DNA of 52,332 nt from Flavobacteriales bacterium (GTDB taxonomy: Bacteria > Bacteroidota > Bacteroidia > Flavobacteriales_F > PHOS-HE28), in contig JABWBQ010000016.1 of the NCBI GenBank assembly GCA_013360395.1, positions 1-52,332 on the forward strand, read 5' to 3'. Position numbers and translations under genes: made by a program. The notes under the pieces were generated by a model. The model worked only from the letters and a program-made list of their open reading frames with translations, searched no databases and was not told the DNA's origin. How positions within the stretch are numbered: position 1 is the first letter of the stretch; every line of letters begins with the position of its first letter. Below are positions 49,737 through 52,332 of this stretch, piece by piece.

Positions 49737-52331
49737 TCAGCGCACCACCAAACGCTCGGTGCGTTGCAGCTCACCCGCGGTGAGCCGTACGAAGTACAGT
49801 CCGCTGGTGAGGGCGGCCTCCGGCGTGATGCGGGCCGCCATCAGGCCGTCGGCCGCGGCCAGTTGCTGTTGGTGCATCAGGCGACCGCTCAGGTCCAGCA
49901 CCGCCAGCTCCACCTGGGTGGCCTCCAGGGGCAGGCCGCTCCAGCGCAGGTCGAAGGTGCCGTCCGCCGTGGGGTTGGGCCACAGCGCCAGCTCGTCGGC
50001 GCCCACCGTGGCGTCCAGCACCCGCTGTTCGGGCTGGCCCGGCGGGTTCAGGATGGTCACCGCGCAGATGTCGCCCAGCGGGCAGTAGGTGAGGCCGCCG
50101 TCGAAGCTGGCCTGCGCCTGCACATCGTAGGTCACCCCGTTCTGCAGGGGCAGCGTCAGCCAGTTCAGCACCAGGGTGGGGTTGGTGGTGGCCACGTGGC
50201 GCAGGTAGCCTTCGCCGATGTTCTCGAACCGGAAGCGGTACTTGTTGGCACCGGCCACCGGGAAGCAGCTCACCTTGTCGCTGCCACCGAAACTGCGCGT
50301 CACGTCGCAGCTGTAATTGGGGTGGTTGGGCGTGTCGATCAGCTTGGTCTGCGGGCAGGCCACCGTGCCGATGCGGAAACGGCAGGCCGGACCCCAGTCG
50401 CTGTCCACGCCGTTCACCCGGCTGCGCACCCGCACGTTCAGCAGGGTGTTCGACGGCACCGGGTTGGTCACGATGCTCGCCAGGGCCAGCTTGGTGGCGC
50501 GCACGGCGTTCGCCGGGCCGAAGCCGCCGCTCGTGGCGTGGCTGCGGAAGATGCGCCGGCTGTAGCTGCCGCAGGGGTCGTGGAACCAGAACTGGTAGCC
50601 GTCGTCGGTCTGGTCGCCAATACCCCACTCGGCGCTCACCAGCGGGTTCTCGCTGGCGAACACGTTGCCGCCGGGCTGGTGGTCCTCCTTGTCGCAATCG
50701 CTGAAGATCAGCTTGTCGGTACCCACGGCGTTGCAGATGCTCTCATTCACCGAGGTGCTGCTCGTGGCGAAGCAGCCGCCGTTGCCGACGTTGTCCAGCA
50801 CGCGCTCGCCCTGGTCGTCCGTGAGCAGCCAGCCGCCACCGGGGATGCCGTCACCGCCCGCATCGTTCACCGTGAGCTCGAAGCACGCGCCCACCGGCAC
50901 GCAGAAGCTGTTGTTCACCGTGGTGTTGCTCGGCAGCGAGCTGCCGCTGGCCAGGATGTACGGGCTGTTGGCGTCCTTCAGCTGCCAGCTCACGTCGCCG
51001 CCGTTCGCGTCGGTGGTGATGGCCAGGTTCCAGTTGGTGCACGGCACCGGCGTACCCGTGCAGTTGCAGCTACCGTCGATCACATCCCCGGTGGTGAAGG
51101 GGTTGCTGTCGTCGCAGGCGCTGCCCACCGTGCCGCTCACGGCGGGGCACAGGTCGGTGTTGTCGGCCACGTAGCCGGGCGGTTGTGCGCAGGCCATCAG
51201 GGGGCTGCCCGGGTCACCCAGGCCGTCGCCGTCCAGCAGGTCGCTGTACCAGGTGGTGGCCGTGGTCACGTCGATGTTGAAGGTGCAGGTGTTGGTGCAG
51301 CCGTTGCCGTCGGTGTAGCTGTAGGTGATGGTGTGCGTGCCCCCACCGGCCACGGCGGGGTCGAAGTTGCCACCGCTCACGCCCGTGCCGCTGTAGGTGC
51401 CGCCGGCAGGCGTGGCCCCGCTGAGGGCGAAGGGCGCGTCGGCGGAGCACACCCCGGAGATGTCGGGCGGGCAGCTCATGATGGGCAGGGGGTTCACCGT
51501 GACGGGGATGACCTGCACGGCCGCGCCGCAGGCGTTGGAGACCGTCAGGGTGTAGTCGCCGGTGGCGGCCCCGGTCACCGTTACGTTGGCGCTGGTGTTG
51601 TTGGGGCTGAAGGTGCCGGTACCGCTCCAGCTGAAGGCCAGGGGGGCATCCCCGGTGGCCGTCGAGTTCAGCGTGAGGGTGCTGCCTTCGCAAATGGGGC
51701 TGTTGGAGCTGAAACTGGTGATCAGCGGCACGGTGCAGAAGTTGAGCTTGGCCATCACGAAACGGCCCACGTCCAGGCCGGCGTTATCGCAGACGTTGAT
51801 CACCCAGGTGCCGTTGGGGTCGCCGGTGAAGCCGTCCAGGGTCTGCTCGGGGGCGTAGGTGCCGCTGACGTTGCTCATGTTGGTGTTGACCAGGGCGGCC
51901 GCACCGTCCGTGAGGGTGAGCACCGTGCCGGGACAGGCGCCGGGGTTGCCCAGGTTGTCGCCGTTGCCGAAGCGGTTCAGCACCAGGTTGCGGGTGGTGC
52001 CGGCCGGGGAGGTGAGGGTGATGCGCAGGTCGCTGTTGTAGGTGTGCTCCACGATCAGTTCCACGCTGGCCAGGCGGGCGTTGCCCGGTGCGGTGCCCAG
52101 GGTGGTGGGCAGGCCGCTGATGGCCATGGGGGCGTGCATGCGGATGCTTCCCGAGCAGCCGTTGTCGGGGATGCTGTTGAAGCCGTTGGTGCCGCTGATG
52201 CAGTCGCCGTTGTTGTAGTAGGTGACGATCACCTGGCCGTCGGCCCCGGCGCCGCCGGTACGGGTGCCGCTGCTGGTGCGCACCGCGCCGCCACCGCCAC
52301 CGCCCGGGGGAAAGCCCGGCGAGCCGTTGGC
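49737..52331 (-). CDS. T9SS cargo protein with P-domain and sorting domain (5' end outside the window)
   Basis: The frame is open from the window edge to the stop at 49737, 864 residues; the true start lies beyond 52332. The visible N-terminal part is glycine-rich (GFPPGGGGGGAVRTSSG). Next is a proprotein-convertase P-domain (about 60-205, VELIVEHTYNSDLRITLTSPAG, DGFTGDPNGTWVINVCDNAG), then Ig/PKD-like repeats (PICEGSTLTLNS, YTLTVSNACG, TITYSYTDGNGCTN), then the 430-residue module shared with the neighbouring cargo protein (CFELTVNDAGGDG, DDGYQFWFHDPCG, NTLLNVRVRSRVNG), and a T9SS type A sorting domain (LALWPNPTADGTFDLR to RTERLVVR). It is likely exported through Sec and T9SS and cell-surface attached; function unknown. 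Confidence 0.88.
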   Translation of the reverse strand, partial: ANGSPGFPPGGGGGGAVRTSSGTRTGGAGADGQVIVTYYNNGDCISGTNGFNSIPDNGCSGSIRMHAPMAISGLPTTLGTAPGNARLASVELIVEHTYNSDLRITLTSPAGTTRNLVLNRFGNGDNLGNPGACPGTVLTLTDGAAALVNTNMSNVSGTYAPEQTLDGFTGDPNGTWVINVCDNAGLDVGRFVMAKLNFCTVPLITSFSSNSPICEGSTLTLNSTATGDAPLAFSWSGTGTFSPNNTSANVTVTGAATGDYTLTVSNACGAAVQVIPVTVNPLPIMSCPPDISGVCSADAPFALSGATPAGGTYSGTGVSGGNFDPAVAGGGTHTITYSYTDGNGCTNTCTFNIDVTTATTWYSDLLDGDGLGDPGSPLMACAQPPGYVADNTDLCPAVSGTVGSACDDSNPFTTGDVIDGSCNCTGTPVPCTNWNLAITTDANGGDVSWQLKDANSPYILASGSSLPSNTTVNNSFCVPVGACFELTVNDAGGDGIPGGGWLLTDDQGERVLDNVGNGGCFATSSTSVNESICNAVGTDKLIFSDCDKEDHQPGGNVFASENPLVSAEWGIGDQTDDGYQFWFHDPCGSYSRRIFRSHATSGGFGPANAVRATKLALASIVTNPVPSNTLLNVRVRSRVNGVDSDWGPACRFRIGTVACPQTKLIDTPNHPNYSCDVTRSFGGSDKVSCFPVAGANKYRFRFENIGEGYLRHVATTNPTLVLNWLTLPLQNGVTYDVQAQASFDGGLTYCPLGDICAVTILNPPGQPEQRVLDATVGADELALWPNPTADGTFDLRWSGLPLEATQVELAVLDLSGRLMHQQQLAAADGLMAARITPEAALTSGLYFVRLTAGELQRTERLVVR

Positions 52332-52332
52332 C

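Overview
The window is 52.3 kb of GC-rich (roughly two-thirds G+C by eye) chromosomal DNA from a member of the Bacteroidota, most likely a high-GC Flavobacteriales-like lineage. The sequence evidence is a fused SecD-SecF, a type III glutamine synthetase, a Bacteroidota-type TatA, a PorE-like TPR/beta-propeller/OmpA protein, three large secreted proteins of which at least two end in complete type IX secretion (T9SS) sorting domains, DUF2851, DUF3467, and many promoters with the Bacteroidota -7 box TAnnTTTG (for example TTTG-N19-TACATTTG before the tRNA-tuf operon). No species can be named from the sequence alone.

Layout. 1-2258 (-): secreted FG-GAP/VCBS repeat protein, cut by the window edge. 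2435-8712 (+): SecDF, TatA, GlnN. 8827-14063 (+): PorE-like protein, then purM-prfA-pyrF. 14161-15788: DUF2851 and PspC-domain proteins overlapping by ATGA. 15855-18015: a compositionally mixed islet built of four dyad elements resembling integron attC sites and three inter-site segments (a two-gene minus-strand unit with a DUF2335 protein, a gene-less segment, and an AT-rich secreted protein). 18094-23166 (+): RmlD-like reductase, HhH protein, apt, acyl-CoA dehydrogenase, rpsU, xerC, hpf. 23256-36591 (+): one strong promoter followed by tRNA-Thr, -Tyr, -Gly, -Thr, tuf, tRNA-Trp, secE, nusG, rplK, rplA, rplJ, rplL, rpoB, rpoC, and then DUF3467. 37047-43922 (-): patatin/beta-barrel protein, cobalamin-binding-like protein, a broken small gene, DUF2442/DUF4160 pair, cystathionine beta-synthase, LolC/E-type permease. 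43990-45192 (+): NamZ-type lipoprotein. 45256-52332 (-): two large paralogous T9SS cargo proteins.

Biology. The window combines core information processing (translation, transcription) with envelope biogenesis and export (SecDF, SecE, TatA, LolC/E-like, PorE-like) and with T9SS cargo. The two most unusual items are (1) a SecDF whose periplasmic P1 head carries a complete OmpA-type peptidoglycan-binding domain, which would tether the Sec-translocon motor to the cell wall, and (2) an integrase-less cassette array: for each of three consecutive segments, the first bases are the reverse complement of the R''-like core that ends it, as expected of integron gene cassettes.
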